From Carnimonas nigrificans ATCC BAA-78 (GTDB lineage: Bacteria > Pseudomonadota > Gammaproteobacteria > Pseudomonadales > Halomonadaceae): a DNA stretch of 64,000 nt. A program made the translations under genes and the position numbers. Below the pieces are notes generated by a model. It had not been told where the DNA came from, made no database searches, and saw only the letters and a program-made list of their open reading frames with translations. Where the stretch lies: assembly GCF_000526695.1 (NCBI RefSeq), contig NZ_JAGO01000017.1, forward strand, positions 48,497 to 112,496. Reading direction: 5' to 3'. How positions within the stretch are numbered: the first letter of the stretch is position 1; every line of letters starts with the position of its first letter. This document shows, piece by piece, positions 29,727 to 37,567 of the stretch.

Positions 29727-30794
29727 TTATTCGGGGAACCTGTCCCGTGTGTTGTTGGCGATTCTGACCAGCATGAGCATGATTGGCACCTCCACCAGCA
29801 CCCCGACCACAGTGGCCAGCGCCGCGCCGGACTGCAGGCCGAACAGGGCAATGGCGGCGGCCACGGCTAGCTCGAAGAAGTTGCTGGCACCGATCATCGC
29901 TCCCGGGGCGGCGACATTGTGGGGCACTTTCCACGCCTTGGCCCAGCCGTAGGCAATGAAGAAGATCAGGAAGGTCTGGATGATCAGCGGGATGGCGATC
30001 AGCACGATGTGCAGCGGGTTGTTGAGTATGACATCGCCCTGGAAGGCGAATAACAGCACCAGGGTGATAATCAGGCCGATGGGCGTGATCGGTCCTACCT
30101 TTTTCATGAAGACGTTGTCGTACCACTCGATGCCGCGACGGGCGATCAGGGTGCGCCGGGTCAGGTAACCGGCGGCCAGCGGGATGACGATGTAGAGCAC
30201 CACCGACAGCGCCACCGTGTCGTAGGGTACCTGGATGTTCGACACGCCGAGCAGCAGGATCACGATGGGGGCGAAGGCGAACAGCATGATCAGGTCGTTG
30301 ACCGCCACCTGGACAAGAGTGTAAGCAGCATCGCCGCGGGTCAGGTAACTCCACACGAAGACCATAGCGGTACATGGCGCGGTCCCCAGCAGGATGGCAC
30401 CGGCAAGGTACTGGCTGGCCAGCTCTTCGGGAATGAAGGGCCTGAACAGCACCATCAGGAAAAACCAGGCGATGGCGAACATGGTGAAGGGCTTGATCAG
30501 CCAGTTCACCGTGGTAGTGATGACAAGCCCCTTGGGCTGGCGGCGCACACCGAGCACAGCGGTAAAGTCGATCTGCGCCATCATCGGGAAGATCATCGCC
30601 CAGATGAGGATGGCTACTGGGATCGACACCTGGGCGACTTCGAAGCGCGAGAGGGTTTCGGGCACCGCCGGGGCGAACTGGCCCAGCAGTACGCCGGCGA
30701 CGATGGCCATCGCCACCCATACCGAAAGATAACGCTCGAAACGACCCATGCCCTCGGTGGCGCTTGGGGCTTGGGATTCTTGGAGTGCGGTCAT
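29727..30794 (-). CDS. acr3: Arsenite efflux transporter, ACR3 family
   Basis: Exports As(III) from the cytoplasm. The protein has 355 residues and about ten membrane segments. The conserved membrane Cys is in LGTAPCTAMVFVW (about residues 140-152) and the conserved Glu region in GASNFFELAVAAAIALFG (about 296-313). The start at 30794 is preferred over the ATG eight codons upstream because AGGAGT lies nine bases before it. It is the last gene of arsR-arsC-arsH-acr3, 13 bp after arsH. Confidence 0.95.
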   Translation of the reverse strand: MTALQESQAPSATEGMGRFERYLSVWVAMAIVAGVLLGQFAPAVPETLSRFEVAQVSIPVAILIWAMIFPMMAQIDFTAVLGVRRQPKGLVITTTVNWLIKPFTMFAIAWFFLMVLFRPFIPEELASQYLAGAILLGTAPCTAMVFVWSYLTRGDAAYTLVQVAVNDLIMLFAFAPIVILLLGVSNIQVPYDTVALSVVLYIVIPLAAGYLTRRTLIARRGIEWYDNVFMKKVGPITPIGLIITLVLLFAFQGDVILNNPLHIVLIAIPLIIQTFLIFFIAYGWAKAWKVPHNVAAPGAMIGASNFFELAVAAAIALFGLQSGAALATVVGVLVEVPIMLMLVRIANNTRDRFPE

Positions 30795-30807
30795 GGTGTG
30801 ACTCCTA

Positions 30808-31536
30808 TCAGATGGCACATTGATTCACGCGCCGAGAAACGTCTTCCGCGCTTTCCACTCGCTCAGAGTAGCGGTCTGTCAAGTAGTCGCTTCGTCCTCG
30901 GATCATCAGGGTGAACTTGGTCAGTTCCTCGCAAACATCCACTATGCGGAGGTACAGAGGAGAGGGCTTCATGCGGCCATCTTCGTCGAATTCATTGAAA
31001 GCTTTCGGTACCGAAGACTGATTGGGGATCGTCACCATGCGCATCCAACGACCGAGGATGCGCATTTGGTTAACCGCGTTAAAGCTCTGGCTCCCGCCTG
31101 ATACCTGTATCACGGCCAGGGTCTTCCCCTGAGTGGGACGAATGCCGCCTAGTGACAACGGAATCCAGTCGATCTGGGCCTTCATGATGGCCGTCATGGC
31201 ACCATGGCGTTCGGGACTGACCCACAGCATGCCTTCCGACCACTCGGCCAACTCGCGTAACTCCTGAACCTTGGGGTGGTCAGCCCCCGCATCATCCGGC
31301 AAGGGCAGGCCGCTAGGGTTGTAAGTCCGCACCTCGCATCCGAACCAACGCAGCAGTCGCCCGGCTTCCTCGGCAACGAAACGTGAGTAGGATCGTTCTC
31401 GCAGGGATCCGTAGAGCACCAAAATACGTGGCGCATGCTGGGGGGCCTCGGGGCCTGCCAACAGTGTCGTGTCGATGGAACGCAACTGGGAAGGATCAAT
31501 ATTGGGGAGGTCTGCCGGCATCTTGATGTCTTTCAT
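30808..31536 (-). CDS. arsH: ArsH, NADPH-dependent FMN reductase
   Basis: Flavoprotein of 242 residues; ArsH enzymes oxidise trivalent organoarsenicals or reduce FMN and quinones. The FMN-binding loop is [20 protein letters not shown] (about residues 41-60), followed by [19 protein letters not shown] (about 107-125). The start overlaps the arsC stop by four bases (ATGA), indicating translational coupling. The function against organoarsenicals is family knowledge. Confidence 0.95.
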   Translation of the reverse strand: MKDIKMPADLPNIDPSQLRSIDTTLLAGPEAPQHAPRILVLYGSLRERSYSRFVAEEAGRLLRWFGCEVRTYNPSGLPLPDDAGADHPKVQELRELAEWSEGMLWVSPERHGAMTAIMKAQIDWIPLSLGGIRPTQGKTLAVIQVSGGSQSFNAVNQMRILGRWMRMVTIPNQSSVPKAFNEFDEDGRMKPSPLYLRIVDVCEELTKFTLMIRGRSDYLTDRYSERVESAEDVSRRVNQCAI

Positions 31537-31946
31537 GGCGCGATTCCTGGGTAATGGATGACTTCACCATCTTCCTTGATGAAGTGCGCTACTGGGTGGT
31601 CAAGGAGATCCAGCACCGTCTCCGATGGTCGGCATAGCCTGGCACCCTTCAGTGTCACCACGATCGGTCGATTGATCAGAATCGGTTCCGCCAGCATGGC
31701 ATCGATCAGCTGATCATCCGTCAACGCCGGGTCGTCCAGCCCCAATGCCTCGTAGGGGGTTCCCTTGCGCCGCAGTAGATCCCGAGGGCAGATACCCATC
31801 TTCGCCAGCAGCTCCACGATGCGTTCCCGGCTTGGGGGCGTATTGAGATATTCGATGATCTCGGGAGGTTCACCAGAGGCCCTCATCATCGCCAAGGTAT
31901 TGCGTGATGTGCCGCAGTTCGGGTTGTGATAGATCTGGGGAAGCAT
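31533..31946 (-). CDS. arsC: Arsenate reductase, glutaredoxin-coupled type
   Basis: Reduces As(V) to As(III) using glutathione and glutaredoxin. The 137-residue protein has the active-site Cys at about residue 11 in [12 protein letters not shown] and the second-half [17 protein letters not shown] containing the Arg residues of the R773-plasmid type. It starts 6 bp after arsR and overlaps arsH. The As(III) product is the substrate of Acr3 two genes downstream. Confidence 0.95.
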   Translation of the reverse strand: MLPQIYHNPNCGTSRNTLAMMRASGEPPEIIEYLNTPPSRERIVELLAKMGICPRDLLRRKGTPYEALGLDDPALTDDQLIDAMLAEPILINRPIVVTLKGARLCRPSETVLDLLDHPVAHFIKEDGEVIHYPGIAP

Positions 31947-31952
31947 ACTGTT

Positions 31953-32303
31953 TCATTCCTTATCTTGATTCGGAGTGTAACCGATCAGGGACTCCGCTAA
32001 GGGGCCACACACCTCCGGATGCCCCGCGCAGCAGTCGCGCACCAGGAAGCGGATGGCTTCCTGCATGTGGTTTAGATTCGCCCGATAGATGATCGAGCGC
32101 CCCTGACGACGGGATACCACCAGACCTGCCCGCGACAGCACAGACAGGTGCGCCGACATCGTGGCATGGGGCACCGATAGCTGCCGTGCGAGCTCGCCGG
32201 CGGCGAGCCCATCCGGTTCCTGGCGTACCAGCAGGCGAAAGACCGCCAGGCGTGTCTCCTGGGCAAGAGCGGAAAAGCTCTCGATTACGTTTGATGTTTC
32301 CAT
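31953..32303 (-). CDS. arsR: ArsR-family arsenic-responsive repressor
   Basis: Winged-helix repressor of 116 residues. The recognition helix region is LAAGELARQLSVPHATMSAH (about residues 33-52). Three Cys residues near the C terminus, RDCCAGHPEVC (C91, C92, C99), resemble the C-terminal As(III) site of the Acidithiobacillus type of ArsR and not the E. coli R773 helix site. First gene of the arsR-arsC-arsH-acr3 operon. An inverted repeat lies immediately upstream of the ATG. Confidence 0.93.
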   Translation of the reverse strand: METSNVIESFSALAQETRLAVFRLLVRQEPDGLAAGELARQLSVPHATMSAHLSVLSRAGLVVSRRQGRSIIYRANLNHMQEAIRFLVRDCCAGHPEVCGPLAESLIGYTPNQDKE

Positions 32304-32305
32304 AT

Positions 32306-32339
32306 TTCCAAAATTATGGAATTATTGGGGGCGTGTCAA
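32306..32339 (-). promoter_or_regulatory. arsR promoter with overlapping operator
   Basis: On the minus strand, TTGACA (32339-32334) and TAATTT (32316-32311) are separated by 17 bp. The -10 lies inside the inverted repeat TTCCA-N6-TGGAA (32306-32321), a likely ArsR site. The predicted transcription start falls at about 32304-32305, next to the ATG, so the message may be leaderless. Confidence 0.65.
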
Positions 32340-32434
32340 GTCGTTCACTCAAGGTAGAAGCGTAGAACGTCCTAGCAGCACGCAACATCTTTCTATCCGC
32401 ACATATGCAAGCCCGCATCAATGAGGGTCAACTG

Positions 32435-32860
32435 ATGAGACTGCGACGTGTTCTGTTCCTGTGCAATGCCAACTCGGCCAGGTCCCTGATGGGCGAAGCC
32501 CTGTTACGTCACCTGGCGGGAGACCGCTTTGAGGCGTTCAGCGCTGGTTCCGAGCCGGATCGCCCCCATGAGATCACCTTGGCTACCTTGAGCAAGCTAG
32601 GTATCGACACTCAGGGGCTCGCCAGCAAGTCCCTGGGCGATTTCGCCGGTGAGCATTTCGATTCGGTGATCGTGCTTTGTGACAAGGCCCAGCAGGCATG
32701 CCGTGACTGGCAGGGCAGCAGTGATGAGTATCTCTACTGGGATATCCGCGATCCTCGCCTTATCGAGCGGTGGGATGCCTACGAGCAGGCGCTGGCCGAA
32801 ATCCGTCATCGGCTATTGCTCTGGCTGGAGATCCAGGAGCGCGACGACATCGAGCGCTGA
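32435..32860 (+). CDS. Arsenate reductase, low-molecular-weight phosphatase type
   Basis: A 141-residue protein of the LMW tyrosine phosphatase/ArsC fold. The P-loop is CNANSARS near the N terminus (C-x5-R). A pair of Cys in LCDKAQQACRDW with six residues between them matches the spacing of the thioredoxin-coupled redox pair, supporting arsenate reductase over phosphatase. GAGGGT precedes the ATG at 32435. It is divergent from arsR and heads a unit with gapdh and arsJ. Confidence 0.8.
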   Translation: MRLRRVLFLCNANSARSLMGEALLRHLAGDRFEAFSAGSEPDRPHEITLATLSKLGIDTQGLASKSLGDFAGEHFDSVIVLCDKAQQACRDWQGSSDEYLYWDIRDPRLIERWDAYEQALAEIRHRLLLWLEIQERDDIER

Positions 32861-32906
32861 ACCTCGATCCATCGAGACCCACGACTAAATTCAAAGCGAG
32901 GTAACT

Positions 32907-33938
32907 ATGACTCTGCGTATTGGTATCAATGGCTTCGGACGCATTGGCAGATTGACGCTGCGCAGCCTCTGGCGCTCCGTCGAATCGGGCGAGGTCGAGA
33001 TCGGCTTGATCAACGATCCGGGCGGTGACGCTGCCACCTTCGCCCACCTGCTGGAGTTCGACTCGGTGCATGGCCACTGGGCACCGGGAAAGGGAATCGA
33101 CGCCACCGAGGCGGACATCCTCATCGACGGTCGGCGCCTGGCTTTTACCTCCAAGGTCGCCACGGCCGACAGCGACTGGTCGGGCTGCGACGTTGTCATC
33201 GAGTGTTCGGGCAAGATCAAGACCCGCGAGAAACTGCAGGCCTACCTGGACCAGGGCGTCGGTCGGGTGGTGGTAAGCGCGCCGGTGAAGGAAGAGGGCG
33301 TGCTGAACGTGGTGATGGGGGTCAATGACGACCGCTACGATCCTGAGACACACCGCATCGTCACCGCGGCGAGCTGCACCACCAACTGCCTGGCGCCGGT
33401 GGTCAAGGTTATCCACGAGACCTATGGCATCCGCCACGGCTCCATGACCACCGTCCACGATATCACCAATACCGAGACCATCCTCGACGCCCCCCACAAG
33501 GACTTGCGCCGAGCCCGTGCCTGCGGCATGAGCCTGATTCCCACCACCACCGGCTCGGCCAAGGCGATCACCGCCATCTTTCCCGAGCTCGAGGGCAAGC
33601 TGAACGGCCACGCCGTGCGGGTGCCCCTGGCCAACGCCTCGCTCACCGACATGGTCTTCGAACTCGAACGCGAGGTGACGGTGGACGAGGTCAATGCTGC
33701 TCTGAAGGCCGCCGCCGAGGGCCCGCTAGCCGGCATCCTGGGCTACGAGGAGCGCCCGCTGGTCTCCATCGACTACCGTACCGATCCGCGCAGCTCGATC
33801 ATCGACGCGCTTTCGACCATGGTGGTCAACGGCACCCAGCTCAAGCTCTACGCCTGGTATGACAACGAGTGGGGCTACGCCAACCGGACCGCCGAGCTGG
33901 CGATGAAGGTGGGGAGTGAGCAGGTGGGCCATGTCTGA
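32907..33938 (+). CDS. ArsJ-associated glyceraldehyde-3-phosphate dehydrogenase
   Basis: 343 residues with the NAD-binding start [13 protein letters not shown] and the catalytic Cys in [12 protein letters not shown] (about residues 151-162). GAPDHs next to arsJ convert arsenate and glyceraldehyde-3-phosphate to the unstable 1-arseno-3-phosphoglycerate, which ArsJ exports; this is established for such pairs. The 8-bp overlap with arsJ supports that role here over glycolysis. The DNA is visibly richer in GC than the housekeeping neighbours. Confidence 0.9.
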   Translation: MTLRIGINGFGRIGRLTLRSLWRSVESGEVEIGLINDPGGDAATFAHLLEFDSVHGHWAPGKGIDATEADILIDGRRLAFTSKVATADSDWSGCDVVIECSGKIKTREKLQAYLDQGVGRVVVSAPVKEEGVLNVVMGVNDDRYDPETHRIVTAASCTTNCLAPVVKVIHETYGIRHGSMTTVHDITNTETILDAPHKDLRRARACGMSLIPTTTGSAKAITAIFPELEGKLNGHAVRVPLANASLTDMVFELEREVTVDEVNAALKAAAEGPLAGILGYEERPLVSIDYRTDPRSSIIDALSTMVVNGTQLKLYAWYDNEWGYANRTAELAMKVGSEQVGHV

Positions 33939-35166
33939 GGCAGGGAAGCTCGGGATCCGCTTGAAGGGGCTGCCCTTCGAGGTGCGCCAGTACCTGCTGA
34001 TCACCGGCAACTACTGGGCCTTCACCCTCACCGACGGTGCCCTGCGCATGTTGGTGGTGCTCTACTTCCATCAGTTGGGCTACTCACCGCTGGAGGTGGC
34101 GCTGCTGTTCCTCTTCTACGAGGCCTTCGGCGTAGTCACCAACCTGGTGGGGGGCTGGCTGGGGGCACGCCTGGGCCTCAACCGCACCATGAACGTGGGC
34201 CTCGGCCTGCAGATCGTCGCGCTGGTCATGCTGATGGTGCCCGCCGCGGCGCTAACCGTGCCCTGGGTGATGGCCGCCCAAGCGCTCTCGGGCATCGCCA
34301 AGGACCTCAACAAGATGAGCGCCAAGAGCGCGGTCAAGGTGCTGGTGCCCAAGGACAGCCCTAGTGCCGGCAGTGCCCTCTACCGCTGGGTAGCGATCCT
34401 CACCGGTTCCAAGAACGCGCTGAAGGGGGCCGGTTTCTTCCTCGGCGGCCTGCTGCTGACTCTGATCGGCTTCCGCGGTGCGGTCATCGCCATGGCATTG
34501 ATGCTCGTCGCGGTGTTGACGCTGTCGCTGATAAGGCTCAAGGCTGACCTGGGTCGCCAGAAGCGCAAGCCCAAGTTCACCGAGGTGTTCTCCAAGTCCC
34601 GGGCCATCAACGTGCTCTCGGCGGCGCGGCTATGCCTGTTCGCCTCCCGGGACGTGTGGTTCGTGGTGGCGTTGCCGGTGTTCCTCTACGACCAGCACGG
34701 CTGGAGCCATTGGACGGTGGGCGGCCTGCTGGCTATCTGGGTGATCGGCTATGGTGGGGTGCAGACCCAGGCGCCGCGCCTCACCGGCCTGGTCAAGGGC
34801 GGGGCGCGGGCCGTCACCGTGTTCTGGGCGTTGGCCCTGGCCGGCTTGCCAGCGCTGCTGGCCCTGCTGCCCCTGGCCGAAGTGGGCTGGTTGGTGACGG
34901 GGCTTTTGGCCTTCGGCGTGCTCTTCGCCGTCAACTCCAGCTGGCACAGCTACCTGATCGTGCACTATGCCCGCGCCGATGGCGTCTCCATGGACGTGGG
35001 CTTCTATTACATGGCCAACGCCATGGGCCGCCTCGCCGGCACACTACTCTCCGGTTGGGTGTACCAGGTGTATGGCCTGGCCGCCTGTCTGTGGATCTCG
35101 GCCGCTCTGGTGGCGGCCAGCGCCCTGATGGCTCTTGCGCTGCCACAGGAGGCGTCTGGGGAATGA
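33931..35166 (+). CDS. arsJ: ArsJ, organoarsenical (1-arseno-3-phosphoglycerate) exporter
   Basis: MFS transporter of 411 residues with about twelve membrane segments. The N terminus [20 protein letters not shown] and the loop [20 protein letters not shown] are typical of ArsJ. The start at 33931 overlaps the gapdh stop by 8 bp. With gapdh it forms a pathway that expels As(V) as a phosphoglycerate ester, working beside the reduction-and-efflux route of arsC and acr3. Confidence 0.92.
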   Translation: MSEAGKLGIRLKGLPFEVRQYLLITGNYWAFTLTDGALRMLVVLYFHQLGYSPLEVALLFLFYEAFGVVTNLVGGWLGARLGLNRTMNVGLGLQIVALVMLMVPAAALTVPWVMAAQALSGIAKDLNKMSAKSAVKVLVPKDSPSAGSALYRWVAILTGSKNALKGAGFFLGGLLLTLIGFRGAVIAMALMLVAVLTLSLIRLKADLGRQKRKPKFTEVFSKSRAINVLSAARLCLFASRDVWFVVALPVFLYDQHGWSHWTVGGLLAIWVIGYGGVQTQAPRLTGLVKGGARAVTVFWALALAGLPALLALLPLAEVGWLVTGLLAFGVLFAVNSSWHSYLIVHYARADGVSMDVGFYYMANAMGRLAGTLLSGWVYQVYGLAACLWISAALVAASALMALALPQEASGE

Positions 35167-35477
35167 TGTGGGGCTACCCGACGCTGACCTTGCCCCACGG
35201 CTATCGACTGAGCCCCAGGACCCTCTACCCCATGCTGCATTCGATGGAGCGCAAGGGGGCCTGCCCTCCGTGATTAGTACAAGGGAAGCACACGACGCAG
35301 GCTCTACCGTCGCTGTTCGCGCTGGGCGCCGCCGTGCTCAACGGTCCCCTCAACCAGGGGATCATCCACGGCCTCAAGGTCAGTGGCGGCATTCTCGTCA
35401 CCATGTAGCTGGCATCGTCCTCAATGCCAAACAGGCACTATCCCGATAAACATACTTGCCACGAAAACGCCCAAGAT
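35167..35477 (+). pseudogene. Fragments of a PadR-type regulator and an unidentified gene
   Basis: About 310 bp between arsJ and the transposase. Translation near 35200-35262 gives HGYRLSPRTLYPMLHSMER, which resembles the recognition region of PadR-family regulators but has no start and soon reaches a stop. A second stretch (35302-35408) reads PSLFALGAAVLNGPLNQG and ends LVTM-stop, origin unknown. Both look like leftovers of deletions next to the IS. Confidence 0.5.
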
Positions 35478-36779
35478 ATGACGCACTTTTCTGACAACAT
35501 TCTCCACCTGCCGGAATACCACGTCCTGGGCACCAAGGTGGAAGAGCATGATCTCCACTACCAGATCGAAGCTCCTGAGCCTCTAGCTTGCGAGGAATGC
35601 GGCGTTGAGAATGAGTTTGTCAGGTTCGGCAAGCGCGATGTGGCCTATCGTGACCTACCCATCCACGGCAAGCGGGTCACCCTCTGGGTGGTCCGTCGCC
35701 GGTACACATGTCGAGCCTGCGGAAAGACATTCCGTCCGACGCTCCCCGAGATGGTGGACACTCATCGCATGACGCGGAGGCTTTACAGCCATGTTGAAAA
35801 GGAGGCCTTCAACCACCCCTACGCCTATGTAGCCGATACCACGGGCCTCGATGAGAAGACCATACGCGAAATCTTCAAGAAAAAGGCTGAGTTCCTGGCG
35901 ATTTGGCACCGCTTCGAGACTCCTCGTTGCCTGGGCATCGACGAGCTGTACCTGAATCGCCGCTACCGCTGCATCCTGACCAACTTGGAGGAGCGTACTC
36001 TGTTAGACCTGCTGCCCGGTCGTCAGCAGGACGCGGTGACGAAGCGGCTCATGAGCATGACTGAGCGCGACAAGGTCGAGATCGTCAGCATGGACATGTG
36101 GAAGCCCTACCGCCGTGCCGTTCAGGCGGTGCTGCCACAGGCCCGCATTGTGGTCGATAAGTTCCATGTGGTGCGTATGGCCAACGAAGCCCTGGAGAAG
36201 GTCCGCAAGGGGCTCAGGAAGGAGTTGACGGCCAACCAGCGACGAACCCTTAAGGGCGACCGGAAGATCCTGCTGAAGCGGGCTCACGACGTCTCAGACC
36301 GCGAGCGTCTCATCATGGAAACCTGGACAGGGGCCTTCCCCCAGCTCCTGGCAGCCTATGAGCACAAGGAGCGGTTCTACCACATCTGGGGCTGTGCCAC
36401 CCGGCGGGATGCTGAGAAGGCGTTGGCTGCCTGGGTTGACGGCATCCCGCAGGGGCAGAAGGAGGTCTGGAAGGATCTCGTTAGCGCCGTCAGTGGCTGG
36501 CGTGAGGAGGTGCTGACCTACTTCGAGACCGACATCCCAATCACCAACGCCTTCACGGAGTCGATCAACCGGCTGGCCAAGGACAAGAACCGCGATGGCC
36601 GGGGCTATTCATTCGAGGTGATGCGGGCCCGGATGCTCTACACCACCAAGCACAAGAAGAAGACGCCACAGACCAAGGAATCTCCGTTCCTGGGCAAGGC
36701 CACCATGACCTACAGCATGGGTCTCCCCGAGGCCGAGAAGAACTACGGCGTCGATCTATCAACCTTCTGGGAGGATTAA
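35478..36779 (+). CDS. tnpA: ISL3-family transposase, unit 1
   Basis: 433-residue transposase. N-terminal zinc ribbon (CEECGVENEF and CRACGKTFRP), followed by the DDE core: GIDELYLNRRYRC, VSMDMWKPYRRAV and NAFTESINRLAKDKNRDGRG. By eye it is roughly three-quarters identical to the second transposase in this window, so the two units are related but distinct elements. The ATG at 35478 gives an N terminus (MTHFSDNILHLPEYHVLG) that aligns with the other copy. Confidence 0.95.
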   Translation: MTHFSDNILHLPEYHVLGTKVEEHDLHYQIEAPEPLACEECGVENEFVRFGKRDVAYRDLPIHGKRVTLWVVRRRYTCRACGKTFRPTLPEMVDTHRMTRRLYSHVEKEAFNHPYAYVADTTGLDEKTIREIFKKKAEFLAIWHRFETPRCLGIDELYLNRRYRCILTNLEERTLLDLLPGRQQDAVTKRLMSMTERDKVEIVSMDMWKPYRRAVQAVLPQARIVVDKFHVVRMANEALEKVRKGLRKELTANQRRTLKGDRKILLKRAHDVSDRERLIMETWTGAFPQLLAAYEHKERFYHIWGCATRRDAEKALAAWVDGIPQGQKEVWKDLVSAVSGWREEVLTYFETDIPITNAFTESINRLAKDKNRDGRGYSFEVMRARMLYTTKHKKKTPQTKESPFLGKATMTYSMGLPEAEKNYGVDLSTFWED

Positions 36780-36803
36780 GGTTTTGGTGGATCAGAGGGG
36801 ATC

Positions 36804-36827
36804 ATCAACCACTTAATCCGGATACCC
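36804..36827 (-). repeat. Right terminal inverted repeat of unit 1
   Basis: Reads GGGTATCCGGATTAAGTGG on the minus strand and matches the left end of unit 1 at 21 of 24 positions. Confidence 0.9.
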
Positions 36828-37243
36828 GAAATTTCTCTGCATCTACTTCGACGACCGAAGTGTCATGATTGCTGACTCCTTCCGCGCACATGAAAACGTC
36901 GCCGCGTTCTTCAGTGCTGATGCGAAAAATCGCCCGCTTTCCGAAAGAATGATTGATGATCTGGTGAAGCGACTGCATTCCTGATCCTGTTCCAGGTGTC
37001 ATCAAGATGATGACCCCTTCCTTGATTCGCCGTTGATTTTTGAGTGCGCAGACGATTGCAGCATATGTGAATGACATCTACCATCCTAACGGAGAGCACA
37101 GACCCGGACAAGGTATGCCTACGTAACACATTCGTGTCACTCCCGGTCGCGGCAGTCGCTACGCTCCCTGGCGGCCTCGGCACCTTGCTCAGGGCTCCGC
37201 CCCGAGACCCCATCTCCCATTCGCTACCGCTCACGGGAATACC
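36828..37243. other. Non-coding region upstream of mobC, possible oriT
   Basis: 416 bp between the right end of unit 1 and mobC. No gene is supported. A CATCCTAAC stretch at 37082-37090 resembles the ATCCTG core of MOBP nick regions, and its position ahead of mobC and the relaxase gene is where an oriT is expected. This is weak evidence by sequence alone. Confidence 0.35.
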
Positions 37244-37567
37244 ATGTCATCACCACAGGAACGCCCAGCCAGGATCCATCGCGATAAGCACCTAAGCGTG
37301 CGCCTCACTCAGGACGAGAAGGAGCGCCTGGAGGCGCTGGTGAAAGCCACCGACTGCCGCAGCCCCTCGGAGTTTGTGCGCAACACCGCGATGGGCTACC
37401 CCGTGAAGTCTGTCGTGACCCATGAGGCCATCAACGAGCTGCGCCGGCTGGGCGGCTTGATGAAGCACTTGTTCCTGGAAGGCGGCAGGGACGATCCGGA
37501 CGGTCAGTACTTGGCGACACTGCAGGAGCTGAAGGCGGCGATTCATCGTTTGGGGCGTGAGCAGTGA
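37244..37567 (+). CDS. mobC: MobC-like relaxosome accessory protein
   Basis: 107 residues with an N-terminal ribbon-helix-helix-like segment (KHLSVRLTQDEKERLEALVK, about 15-34) and the family stretch SEFVRNTAMGYPV. Such proteins bind oriT and help the relaxase to open the strands. The stop overlaps the relaxase start by four bases (GTGA). Belongs to a mobilisation module, probably plasmid-derived. Confidence 0.8.
   Translation: MSSPQERPARIHRDKHLSVRLTQDEKERLEALVKATDCRSPSEFVRNTAMGYPVKSVVTHEAINELRRLGGLMKHLFLEGGRDDPDGQYLATLQELKAAIHRLGREQ

Larger units (their letters stand above)
29412..36827 (+). mobile_element. ISL3-family unit 1 carrying an arsenic resistance cargo
   Basis: Terminal repeats at 29412-29435 and 36804-36827 match at 21 of 24 positions. 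The transposase lies at the right end, as in the second unit. The 6-kb cargo holds arsR, arsC, arsH, acr3, a second arsC, gapdh and arsJ, plus fragments of other genes just before the transposase. It is about 7.4 kb, much larger than a simple ISL3 element. Confidence 0.85.

Noticed and set aside
29404..36835. Unit 1 as an independent insertion with its own target duplication
   Set aside because: Right octamer GAAATTTC does not match left octamer AAAAAACG.
36805..37077. 90-codon minus-strand frame beside the unit 1 right end
   Set aside because: Runs into the terminal repeat itself, no family resemblance; more likely non-coding oriT-side DNA.
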